A DNA stretch of 64,000 nucleotides from Eudromia elegans (Eukaryota > Chordata > Aves > Tinamiformes > Tinamidae): contig PTEX01000150.1 in NCBI GenBank assembly GCA_003342815.1, positions 1,193,405 through 1,257,404 on the forward strand, given 5' to 3'. Under the pieces are notes generated by a model, which was not told where the DNA came from, searched no databases, and was given only the letters and a program-made list of their open reading frames with translations. Shown here piece after piece: positions 48,001 to 59,389 of the stretch. Within the stretch, counting starts at the first letter, position 1, and every line of letters begins with the position of its first letter. The position numbers were made by a program, and so were the translations under genes.

Positions 48001-49955
48001 GATTAGATTAGAGATCTGGATCTGTTTCTGACAATTTCTGCAATCGTTTTCACCAAATCATCTTGTTGCCTGCAGTGATTGTACCTCTGAAGTGAAGGGC
48101 AGGAAGAAAATGTGTATGACTCAGGGCAACAGAGTTACATTGGAGGTGGCTTTGGTACAGATTGGTAGTGTTGTAAATTTGTATTTTTCCTTTCTGTTTT
48201 GAAGAGAAAAAGAGCAACAACAGTTGATACTGAAATTAAGTTACAAGCCTGAAATGTAAAGGAGTGGAAACATCCATGTGTTTAAGAATGCTAGCATGAA
48301 TCACCAGCTGATGCATGAGGAACCAATCTTTGGATGAGGGAGAGCTGACCTGAGCTGCACCTGAGCAGCACGGAAGGGAGGCTCAGAAGCGCGCTAGGTC
48401 CCTCAAGTAGGGCAGGGAGCTGGGCAGCACCCAGTTCTGCTAGAACCTTCCTCTCCTGCTCTTAAAGAGAGTTGGGGACTGGGAGGCATATGGACAAAGA
48501 CTGCTTGGGTTCTTGCTCGCATAGGGAGCTGTGTAGATTCTGAGCTTGGCTTGCTCCGGACACGGCTCCCCCATCAGCCCTGTGCTCAAACTAGTGGTTT
48601 CACAGTCACCTTTGGGGTCAGTACAGGCTTCCCAGCTGCAAACTTCTCTGTGACTTTCAAAGCACTTCTAGATCAAAGTTCAGGTTTCCTCTCAGAATAC
48701 CCAGGCACTTTATCCTGTGTTTGCTTCATGCTCTCTCCTGTCTCATGGAAGTTAATGGGATATTTGTACAGCTGCTCCGAAAGCCAAATGCAACATGAAC
48801 TGACTGTATTGCTAAACTTAAAGACAGCACTTTGATAAGCCACACTAGTTAAGGACCTGTTATCCCCTCCAGACCCATTAGTCCCCTGGCCTGGCAGGGA
48901 AAATGGACAAGAGGGTAGATGATACTATCATGGGGAAGCAGCTACCCCTTCCGCAAGTGGCTTTTAGACCTGAGCACATTCACTTAACATATTTATTTTC
49001 TTAGACTCTCTGTGTTCATGTAGCTCCACTATTATGACTTACATATGTATGTTGGCATCAGCTCTGTCTTATCATCATTGCCATGGTTACCTTATCATCA
49101 TTACAGTTTATATGTGTTGCTATAATATTATCATGGATGTCTTATCAAAATTCCCTAAAGCAAAATGATCCCAGACTTTGTACACATCCCAATCTACTAA
49201 GCAATGATATCTTTATGATCTGTTTCCCTGCTAAAACAAAGTTGACTCGTATGTCTCTGCTGACATAAAGCCGGTTTGTGCTTTCTGGGTAGAGAGTAAA
49301 TTACTCCATGTATCATCTTCACCATAAGCCACTTCCTTAAATCAAATATAAGAACTCCTACTTAACTGGGCCTCTCAGCAACCTGACTTGCTTTTATTTG
49401 CAGTACTACATTGCTAAAAATCACGATATTGCTGATACCTGTAGCAAGGAATGTCAGCCTCTGAACTATCAGTGAAGGCTTGGGAACATCTCAAAGCCCG
49501 AGACAGTGCAAAATATGAGATTGCGAGAAAGAAATATATGCCAGGGTGTCCAGCTATAAACCAGATCAGTGAGGAGAGGGGAAACCAGATGTTATTATCT
49601 GTTTTGAATCCAAACTCTGTATTGCTCATCCAAAAGACAGATAAATGAAGAACTTATATCCTAAGCAGACTTCCGCATGTACAGCAAAGATTTTGATAAT
49701 GCTGTTAACTTGGTATGGATGATGTGCAGGCCCTGTAGGACCTTGTCTAGGTCTTATCCTGAGCTTCCATTCTTCTATGGAAAGATTCCCACAGGGGATA
49801 GACCCAACACTGCTTCTTTCCTGCAGTTTTCCCACTTAGAGACTGCTTGGGGAACTGAGCAAAGCTGGAGTTTATGTATCTTACACATTCAGTGACTGAC
49901 TCCTCCTTCCTTTGTGGAAGACAAATTATGAGAATTAATGAGAATGTGCACACAA
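45061..49955. other. No gene recognised; G13 run at 47493-47505
   Basis: A GC-rich patch at 47150-47610 contains a 13-base G run (47493-47505) and keeps several frames open, one of 158 codons on the minus strand. That frame is proline- and lysine-rich low complexity and is not recognisable. Elsewhere the sequence is ordinary. GGAAGTTAATGGGAT near 48746 faintly recalls the palindromic sauropsid repeat. Confidence 0.45.
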
Positions 49956-50008
49956 GTGTGTGTGTGTGTGTGTGAGTGTGTGTGTGTGTGAGTGTGTGTG
50001 TGTGAGTG
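49956..50008. repeat. (GT)n microsatellite with GA interruptions
   Basis: About 53 bases of GT dinucleotides are broken by GTGA variants at roughly regular spacing. This is an alternating purine-pyrimidine tract of the kind that is often length-polymorphic. Confidence 0.9.
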
Positions 50009-52931
50009 CACCTTTGTATGTACTTAGGTTTTGTGCATGGAGACTGGTGTGGAGGTGCAGGAAAGCACCTGTAACTCAGCTCTAGATCGGGCTATAAGAG
50101 AGCTCAACTCTACCCAGCAGCTTTCCCATTCTGTTTATCTTTATTCTAACAAGAGCGTCTTACTGCATTTACTAGCAGAGGTTTTGAAAATGTTGTGATA
50201 ATGAATGTCATTACGAGGTTAAAGTACAGTGGTGTGAAGACAGTGATTCATCACTGAGGTGAAAAAAAAAAACAGATTTTTTTTGGGTGATACATTGCCT
50301 GGATGCACGACTCAGGGTTTATAAACAAGAGGTTATGTATTGCTTGCTCCACAGCTATAATCTAGTATTACCAGAGTAGAGAATAGCAAATACACTTAAG
50401 ATTTCTTAGAAGAATTTTAATGATGAGAAGAGAGGAATCTTTTCAAAATACATATAAATAACAGAACATGCAATGACAGAGGACACAGCTATAGTAGTAC
50501 TGATTGTAGTAGTGAAGCTTTTCATCTTAAGCTAAAGATAACTGGGAATTTGTTAACTGCAAATAAACTACAAATACAGCTGGCTGGCCATCTTTTTAGG
50601 TGGCAGTGGAACAAGGAGATAAGAACATTATGATGCAGTAAATACAGAAATCCTAACACTCTTTATCTGAAGGCTAAGCAGGGCGACACTTCTTCTTGCC
50701 TCATATATTCAAATTGAATAGCACTGCCTAGAACCAACAGTGACTCCACCATCCCACTGTACATGTCCTTGTGAGGCAAGAAAAGAAATTATTATTATGG
50801 CAAAATGAGCAGGGACATTTTGGGATTTCCTCTATCCAATGGTGGCATCCAGAAGGATTTTTCTCTGGATATTGGTTATAACCATTTCAGCTTTGGGGTG
50901 CCCCAATGATGTTGGTGTGCAGACACAAGTGAACTCCCCTCTTGCACAAGTTTGTGAGCTCATCTGAAGGCAGTGTAGATGATGGGGAGCTTTAACCAGG
51001 CCTGCAATCCTATAATGAGAATACAGAAAGTCATTCCACTGTTATTCCTTAGGGTCATGTGGTCAACCTGCTGCTGCTTGGCAGACTCTTAAATCATGAT
51101 TCTCATACCCAAATGGTGTCACATAAACAGTAGCACCAGAGATGGAAAACCTGACTACTTGGGTGCTTGAAGGCCCGTAATCTGGAATAGCTGAACTTCT
51201 GGGGAACTTCACAGCTATTTCAGACTTCACATTTCCCTGTGAAGTCCATAAAATACAGTTTATCAATTTGGAGAGCCCTATAGCACCATGTAGCTCTCTT
51301 AAAATACAGATGTTTGTCTCCAAGTGTCTGCACCACTTATTTCAAAGCAAAAGGTGCTTTGAAATAACTGAAGGATTTATAATCTGTTATTGTCGTGGGG
51401 GAGAGAAAAGGGATTTCTCTCCTGGGGATATGGACTTGATGGAATTTGTAATTCTTGGTGGTCCCAAAGAACTGTTGCTGTACAGGTTCCCATGTTTCTG
51501 CTAGGCCTAGGCAGTTGTGAGATGGATGGGTGCTAACATGCCTTCTGCCCTGGCTATTTGGAAAATATGCCTTGTAACCTGAATTGGAGAGCTCTGATGA
51601 ATCCCACAACATAATAACTGAGTTAAATGCAAATTACTTCATTGTTTATGGATTTTCAAAAATGCAAGTGCTCTTATAAACTAATTGAAATAGAAATAGA
51701 TTCATTTTCCTTGCGTGCTACTGAGCTTTAGTAGCTGCCTGGTGTTTGTGCTACCTGTGTAAAAGATTACATGAGATTGCCCGTAGCTCGAAGATCAGCT
51801 GCCAATGGTGACTGGGTACAGAGCCTATTCTTTCTTCTGCACCTTCTCCAATGAGTAACATTAAGGAAATATAGTTACATAAGGCTGTCTCAGAATGGTA
51901 ATGCGGGGCAGTGATGTAAACAGTGGCCAAGTTCACAAGCATTTCAATGCTTGGTGCTTTTCCTTTGGAACTAGCTTTTTAATCATGTTGGCTTCATAAC
52001 ATCATGGAATTTATTTATGTAACTTCCTTTTGGTCCTCCAAGAAATAGAGAATGTATGCGAACCATGGAATGACTGGGACTGAAATTTACCTCAAATGCT
52101 GCATGAAATCTAGAATCATGGTCCTCCATTTTCAAAAAAAAATGGTGCTCATCAGCATTACTAGATAAAAAGAGAAAATAATTTTGCAGCCAGATTTTGT
52201 TTTAAAGAACAATGGTTAGGGGGAGAATACCTACTTGGACCAGCTGGGGCCAATGCACTATGGTCCTGGCATGTCTGCACCACTGCATCCTGCAGCCCCG
52301 AGCCTGTTTAACAGACATCTGTGGCCTATCGTGACATGTGGCCATCACTGTGCTTGCAGCAAGCAGTGCCTCAGCATGGTACACTGGGGCTGCTCTCTGT
52401 ACAGGCCTTTGCTTACTTGTTAAAAATTCAGGTACCCGGACTTTGCTCGGTTTTATACAGGTCAATGACACCAAGTTTTTCTGGCAAATTTCTAATGGTA
52501 GCCTTCTGTGGGATAAATTTGGAGGTATTTCTTGTGTTCATTAAAAATAAAATGGAAAAAACTTAGCACCTGGGATAATAGCACTTGTCAGCTCCATTTA
52601 CAGGTTGCTTAGCTCAGCAACCTGAATTAATGTCTGCCAAATGGGCACACCTGAAAGGACCCTTTTTTCCCTCATCCCCTTTAAAAATGCTGTCTCATTA
52701 GGCATACTTAAAAATCACAGGTAAAAAAAGACCCTCTCATTTCTCTATTTTGACTGTTGCATTTTTTTTATCATTCCCACCAGTATCTTATCTAACATGG
52801 TGATACATAGGCACAGGTCTTTTTGAGTCAGACAAATGGTGGCCTGTCTACATCCCTGCCTAATTATCTCTATTAACTTTTTACTGAATTTAACAATTTA
52901 ACTTTACAGTTTAACTCTCACTTAAGAAAAG
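50009..52931. other. No gene recognised
   Basis: AT-rich unique-looking DNA with stops in every frame. Short A or T runs occur near 50262-50284 and 52134-52141. No repeat family was recognised. Confidence 0.5.
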
Positions 52932-52955
52932 AAAAAAAAAAAAAAAAAAAAAAAA
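52932..52955 (+). repeat. Poly-A tract, 24 bases
   Basis: An uninterrupted A run is preceded by GAAAAG. There is no polyadenylation signal just upstream and no matching target-site duplication, so it does not look like the tail of a processed transcript. Confidence 0.85.
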
Positions 52956-55293
52956 GAGAGCTTCCAGCAAATGTTGCTTCTAAAACTACAGATGAAGCCC
53001 AGAAACTTTTGACAAAGGAACAGAATAGCCAGAGGGAGGGGGGAAATGTGTAGGGCAACTTCTTCCCTGCTTGATTAAACAGGACTTCCACTGACTTCCT
53101 GAAACAGATGAGGTCCTGATAAAATAGAGCCATGATTGACTGTTGTGTTATCTGGCTACATTCTAGATTTTTAAATGAATAAGAAAACTTGCCAGGCACC
53201 TAATCTTTCTCACAGGAACAGCCAAGAAAGAAAAGAATTATGCTATACAGTTTTGAGAGTTATAAACCGCACACAGTAAATGAAATCTTGATCAAGCACA
53301 GTCCAATGCCCGTGTCATTGTAGTGGGCATTTATATTTCCTGACATTGGCTGTCTAAAAGCCTTAACTAGTGCTTTACAACCCTTTATTTGAAAAGAAAA
53401 AGCGAGATGCATCTCCAGAAGGAGAGGAAGGATTGAGCCCAACCAAAGCTGGACGTAGGGAAAACCAATGGATTAGACTGGCCTCTGGAGGGACCATGGC
53501 TGCCTGGTAACAGTAGAGGAAAACTAGGTGAACTAGGGTAACATAGGTGCTTTTCAGTGCATAAACCTGCTGATGAATCCCAAGGTTTTAAATATTTTTT
53601 TTTTTTTAAATTTGTGGGTGAAAAGAATCTTATACCTGTTTGATTAAAGCCTCCATCCTCACATATTTGTTGTCCTTGAGGTACAACTGCAACTGATGAG
53701 AATTCACCAGTCTCCACTCAGCTTCTGCCTCTTATCCATCTCCCTTGTCTCACTTCTTCTTTATAAGGTGCCATGTTCTCAGCAGTATGAGCCAAGTCTT
53801 ATTCACTTCACATTGAGCTGATGGGTGAGCAGATAAATAGGTAGGGTCAGATACTTCTTCCTTTAGCTTCATGAGGTCTAGTCCAGAGCTGATGGATATC
53901 AGCGGAGAGGCTGAGAGTAACTTTGCAAGACCTTGATTTGAGACTAGATTGTCTGATCCTGCTGAAGGACAGAGGAAGAGTACATCTGTGTGGGATGTGC
54001 AACTGTGACACCAAAACAATAAGTCCCATTATCTGTCATCTTGGATTGTAAAGAGTTTCTTTAAAGAGACTATTCCAACAAAATGCTAAATTCTCCTACT
54101 AAGAAAAATCCTGGCACCAGATCTTTGCCTCTAAAAGCACTTCTCAAAGGATTCATTTTAAAAACAGAGAAAACTATTATTCTCTGACCTCTTATTGTGA
54201 AGAAAGCACACAGTATAGATTAAAAGTGTTGTTGTTTGATCAAATAATGCACTTCAATGTTTGTTGGGCAAAGATTTTTCAAAATACAGAAAAGTATCCT
54301 TTGATAATGCAGTGTCAGACCTTTTGATGGATTACACTATATTGCCCAACTCTGATTCCTCTTGCTCAGTGAAATGTGCTTGCATACATTGTGGAACTTT
54401 AATATTTCTCCTTAGCACAGATTATGAGGGCAAAAATGAAAGAAACATTTGTACTGTCTGTGAGCACAATTAAGACCACATTTACCTAGTACAATTCCAT
54501 TCAGATTCCCACAAATAGAAGGTAAATTGGTTTGGGATCAAAAGCAGTCTGTGCTTATGAAAACAAAACATGCTGGTGTCATTAGGCAGGTGTCTCAGAA
54601 AACTTGACAGACAGAAAACATAAAAATTACATAGAAGGGGGTGAAAGCTACCTGTGCAAGAGAGAGAGAGTCCTCCTGTGTGCTGTGTCCTCCCTAGGAC
54701 TTCCATGAGGGTCTCCTGGCCTGCACCCACTTGCTCTGGGTCATCAGATGTAGCAGGACTCATCTCACTTGTGTCAGAGGTCTGAAAGTTAGCTGTGTGC
54801 TAAGTACTCGTAGTCTCTGTGTCAGGAGAGGAAAGAAATAACCACTTCCCGAGAGCCGTTTGTGGACCCCAAGGGAGGAGTTAAGAGAGCTGAGATGAAT
54901 CATGGCGAGGAGATGCCTGCTCCTGCCCACTGATGGTGACACCACGTCTGCAGTATGGGCGGTAGCTGACTGTCCATTTCAGAGCCAGTGAACTGGAGCA
55001 ATTTAATGACTTTAAACTATATCTAAGAGCTTGAAGCCACATGCCTAATGATGTTTTAAATGAGTGATAGGCAGTTTGGGGCTCAATGCAGATCCCACGG
55101 CGAGGATGCATTGTGGCAATATGCTAAGGCAGACCTTACTATTCTGGTAGCTGGTAATGCTTTCATCTAATTCCCACAGCTTCTGTATTTATGTTAGCCA
55201 CAGTGATCAGTCCCTGCAGCAACCCTGTTTGCTTTAAGTGCCATGAACACAGGAAGTAGTTCCCTTACCTGCAGTTTCAAGTCTGTGTTTTTC
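52956..55293. other. No gene recognised
   Basis: Ordinary non-coding DNA with a short T run at about 53599-53607. I see no exon, RNA gene or repeat family. Confidence 0.5.
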
Positions 55294-55317
55294 TTTTTTT
55301 TTTTTTTTTTTTTTTTT
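55294..55317. repeat. Poly-T tract, 24 bases
   Basis: An uninterrupted T run. On the minus strand it would be a poly-A tail, and an AATAAA lies upstream (complement of TTTATT near 55374), but at about 55 bases it is too far for a normal cleavage site. The sequence beyond resembles no messenger RNA I know. Confidence 0.85.
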
Positions 55318-57967
55318 CAACCCAAATTTCACCTAAAGAGGGAGAACAGATTTCTCGGAAAGCGAAGCTGCGGTTTATTCCACTTGCAACTTGCAGACTT
55401 CAGCCTCCCTCCCTTGAAGGATTCCTTGTTTTCTTTTCACCTCCCTTTCACAGCCCCCTAGCATGCCATTTTCATTAAGACCCCCCCAAAACTATGCACC
55501 CTAAATGTCCTACTGGGCAGCAGACTCTCTTGACTCAACTATCATTGAATAAAGGGCTATTTAATCATTATTTTTCTTAGTTTTCACGGAAGTTGTTATT
55601 CTCTGCAGTGCTTTCAGTCAGGCTCTTGATTGAGATTGACTTGCTATAAATAACTCAAACCCCATAACAGTAAAACCACCAAATCCTTTTCTGAATCTTA
55701 CTGGGCTCTTGGCTTTAATGATGTTGCAGCATATGTAAGATCTGTGCATAACAAACCACAGAAGCACACAATACTATTTTGGTAACCCTTCCACCTCTTT
55801 CCTCCACCTCTGCCTTGGTTTGTCATGCTTACCTGTGCCGAGATGCTTAAACTCGGAAAGAAATCTCCTTAGGTCAGGAACCTGTCAATCAGTTAATTGT
55901 TGTTGCAACAACAATTGTTGCAAAGTGCAACACACTCTTAATAGAATTGTATTAATAATGAATGAGGTTTGCTTCACGGACAAATGCCACTTGTTTGAGT
56001 TTTTCCTTCTGCATATCAGAGCGGGTTTGGCACCCACTGCAGTGGAGGGCAAAAAAACACAGGTTACTGTGATGACAATTTAATCTATTGTAATCTACCT
56101 GTGACAGGGAGGGTAACACTCTGACCTTCTATCTATTAGCAGTAAGACTTTTTTGTAACGGCCTCTCCATGGCTCCAGGCAAAGTGAATTACTAAGCCAT
56201 TAAGATGGACAGTGGGCCCAACGGTATCCAGTTTTACTGCAGTGCTACTTAGATAATCAAGTTTCATTACATCAAAGGCAAGGACAGACATTTATCAGCA
56301 TGGATATTTTTCCTGAGGTAAGACAACTAATATTCCATTTTCTTCACTTAGGGACTTTAAAGAATTCAGGCAAAAGCTAACCAGAAAGACAGGTGAATGA
56401 GAAAATAGGAGGAATATTGACTTTTAATATAGCTGCTAGCTAATATGGTACTAAAGAAGCTGTGTAGATAGGCAGACACTTTGTCACCCTCATAGTTTTT
56501 GACTTCTTCTGAGCATTTACTGTTTTTCTATTAATTTCAGCCCATATCCCAGTGTAGCATCTGCCAGTCCCTGCAGAGGAAGGCCTGCTGGCATGGCAAA
56601 CAGAGGAGGAAAGAAGAGGGCAAGCACAAGCAGCCTTAGGAACCTCACTGCAATACAGATGGAGGCACCTTGCCCTTCCTCATTGCCACTGTGCCCAAAA
56701 TGCCCCAACCTCTGTGCAGGTGGCCAAACATGAGTCACACCAGGGCTAACAGGGCTCATCTTTCTAGCACAATGGGAGGAGAGTGTGATAACTGAAAATG
56801 AATAAATGAATAACTCTGGGAAATGTACACCTTCCCTGTGTGTTTGACGTCAATAGAGTTTTCTTCTGGCATCAATAAAAACAACAGAGGATCATCTATT
56901 GCACTTACAAGCATTTCTGAGTCTCTTGTATTCTTAGACTATATTGTATAGGCTGTCTGCGACATGGTCAGTGCCTCTTGCCAGCTGTCCATTTTCCAGT
57001 GTATTTCCCATTAAAAGTATTGCCTTTAGTTCAATTCAAGTCATGCTTATTTCATGATAGAAAACGTTATTTTTTCCTTAGCAGCTGCCTTCCATGGAAA
57101 GCAAAAGCTGTGTTCCCTTCAAATTACCTTTTCATGGACAGCATGAGTCGGTCTGCCACCGTGGCAGCTTGTGCAGCTTGAGTGGCTAACGCTTGTGAGT
57201 GGGAGGATTTCCAAAGGAGCTGAGGCAGGCATGCAATTGCAAGGAGCTCCCTCCTGGTTTGGGCACCCCAACTTCGAGTCTTGCAATTTCTCTGACAGTC
57301 AGCTACTTCCAGAGGCTTAACAACTTGCTTGCTCCTGGCTCTCCCTTCTGTATCTCCTCATCTTTTCTGTCAGGCTGGGAGCTCTTGTAGGAATTTCAGC
57401 ATGGAAATCAGAGGAGTCATCATGTGGTTTTAGACTGAGAGCAGTTGCTGCCCAGCCTGCAGCCTGGTTGACTCCAACTCGCATATCAGCAATGTCACAT
57501 CTCCCCTTGTGTTGCCCACTGCTGAGCATAATTTCTCCTCCTAAGTACATACAACAGCACTTTGTGAGAAGGAGATAAACTCTTCCCCGCCTTGCATGTT
57601 TACTATAGCTTTAGGACTCATCCCTGTGTGTACTAGCAAGAGATTAAAAAAATGCAGGCATGAAATATAAAACTGTTAAAACTCCTAGTTGATCCAGAAA
57701 AGGAGGTTTAATCTCTCCCCATTCTTTCAGCCTCTGAAACAGCCTGAATGCAGACTGACGTTGCAGTATGTGTGAAGGTCAACAAACAAAGGCTTTGTAC
57801 GGGTAGTGAGTGATTTGAGCTCTTGAGTTAGGTTTCTCAGGCGGGAATAGGAATTCCTCATCTTCTAGGGCTACAAATCCAACACTGCTGATAACTGCAT
57901 CTTAGTTGACAGCAGCTGCCATGACAAAACACACTGGGTAATGTTTTTCATATGATTTTCCCTCTCA
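55318..57967. other. No gene recognised; contains a palindrome listed separately
   Basis: Apart from the 22-base palindrome at 55895-55916, the stretch shows no gene, RNA or recognisable repeat. Frames are short. Confidence 0.5.
55895..55916. other. Perfect 22-base palindrome
   Basis: The sequence is AATTGTTGTTG followed immediately by its exact complement CAACAACAATT, with no spacer. The centre TTGCAA is a half-site-like C/EBP word, and GTTGCAA recurs just downstream. It could form a small cruciform or bind a dimer. Confidence 0.9.
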
Positions 57968-58333
57968 TACATCCCAAGACTACATTTGCCCTTTCTTAAT
58001 TATGGTTTTTCATTAACTACTCATTCTTATTTCTTCATGAGTGACTGCCTCAGGTTCCTTCCCTGCATTGCTCTTGTCCACTTATAGACACCTTGTTTCA
58101 TATTTGCATTTGTAATTCTCCTAGTTGCACTCTGCTCATGCTTGTTACATTTCATTCCCTTCCTGATAGTTCCTTTAATTCGTCCAGATCATCGCAACAG
58201 TTATTAACTACTGTTCCCATGTGTTGGGTCATTTCTGTAGTCATAGTTCTCCCATTTCTTCCTACATATTTCTGTTAAATGTATTTAGAAAAACTAGCCC
58301 TCTGAGAGATTCCTGTGGGACTCTAAACCTCAG
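57968..58333 (-). mobile_element. Old CR1 LINE fragment
   Basis: Plus-strand words in the right order for a reverse-complemented old CR1 are visible: CATCCCAAGACTACATTTGC (57970 on), ATTCGTCCAGATCATCGC near 58179, AATGTATTTAGAAAAACTAG at 58278 and GATTCCTGTGGGACTCTAAA at 58308. The remainder is too diverged to align by eye. No frame survives. Confidence 0.5.
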
Positions 58334-58622
58334 GGGAGATGGCAAGGGATGAAGATGTAGGTGGGTAAGTGGTGCAGACAGGTTTAACATGTTGCTTTGG
58401 TTTTCATGGGCAGATGGCAACCATCCATCCAAGGCCTTCTGAATTTACAGCCTTTGCTGCTATTGACCCTGTTGACCGTTAAGCCTTTTTCTTCCCTGTC
58501 ATGCATGTTTTGTGTAAATGTCACAGAAGAGCAACCACAAGAGAGCACCCAGAACATGGCTTGTGGAATCACAAGAAGAAATGAAGAACACTACAGCCAG
58601 CTCGGCACACGTGCTCAGAAAG
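58334..58622. other. Spacer between two CR1 copies
   Basis: I see nothing recognisable here. It may be flanking DNA or a part of the older CR1 that has decayed beyond recognition. Confidence 0.4.
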
Positions 58623-58968
58623 ATCACAGAATCCATAAGGTTGGAAGGGACCTCTAGAGATCATCTAGCCCAACCCGCCCTGCTCAAGCAGAGATCCCTA
58701 TAGCACATGGCACAGGGCGGCATCCAGGTGTGTTTGGAAGATGTCACCCTCACTGTTAAGATTTTTTTCCTTAAATTCCTGTGGAACTTTTGGTGCTTCA
58801 GTTTGTGGCCATTTCCTCTAGTCCTATTGCTGCCCATCACTGGAAAGAGGCCAGCACCATCCTCCTCACTCACTCCCTTGAGGTACTTACAGATACTGAG
58901 CAGGTCCCCTCTCAACCTTCTCCAGGCTGAACAGGCCCAGTGTTCTCAGCCTTTGCTCAGAGGGCAGA
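58623..58968 (-). mobile_element. CR1 LINE 3' end, 5'-truncated, best-preserved copy
   Basis: The plus strand reads ATCACAGAATCC, then GGTTGGAAGGGACCTCTAGA, GATCATCTAGCCCAACC and CCTGCTCAAGCAG, the hallmark reverse complement of an avian CR1 3' end. Continuing to 58968 it covers the end of ORF2. In the minus frame 58661-58915 the residues RGDLLSICKYLKG and RTRGNGHKL match the conserved CR1 C-terminal region. About 70 bases of the usual 3' end are missing near 58740, between GTTTGGAAG and ATGTCACCCTCAC. The copy is 5'-truncated, as nearly all CR1 insertions are, and cannot move on its own. Confidence 0.92.
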
Positions 58969-59364
58969 TGGAGACAAGAATAAAAGCCCCACAGCGCAAT
59001 ATGGTCAGGACAGAAGAAAAGCAGCCAAAGGTGAGGAGCTCACAGCACTGCTGTACTTACCACTGCTGCAGTGACACATCTCCACAGGGAATTTTGCCTG
59101 AAACAAGTGTTTAGAGTGCACCTACCCTCTGGTCCTACTGCTCAGAGTGAAAAATGTGCTGTGCGCTCAGAAGTCTCCCACCTTAGTGGCTTCAGCATAG
59201 AAATAAAATGACTGCAAAATAGCTGAGAAGGTTTATTCCACTTCATAGCACCACATGAGATGGGATCATGAGAACTGGTATACAAAACAACAGGTCTTCT
59301 CTGACCTATGGATGTGCACTTAATCCAGACAACAGCTCCCACCAAATAAGCCTTCAGGGCATTT
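58969..59364. other. No gene recognised
   Basis: Unique-looking DNA between the CR1 copy and a poly-A tract, with no coding or RNA features. Confidence 0.5.
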
Positions 59365-59389
59365 AAAAAAAAAAAAAAAAAAAAAAAAA
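59365..59389 (+). repeat. Poly-A tract, 25 bases
   Basis: An uninterrupted A run, followed shortly by a small tandem duplication of CACTCAGACC (59401-59410 and 59413-59422). No polyadenylation signal lies at the usual distance upstream. Confidence 0.85.

Noticed and set aside
49956..50008. CRISPR-like or satellite array
   Set aside because: It is a simple GT microsatellite with GTGA variants; there are no spacers or longer repeat units.
55294..55460. Processed pseudogene with poly-A tail on the minus strand
   Set aside because: AATAAA is about 55 bases from the tail instead of 10-30, no target-site duplication is visible, and the body resembles no known mRNA.
58397..59114. Plus-strand frames of 86 and 135 codons around the CR1
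   Set aside because: The 135-codon frame is the antisense of the CR1 ORF2 end, and both run through mobile-element sequence.
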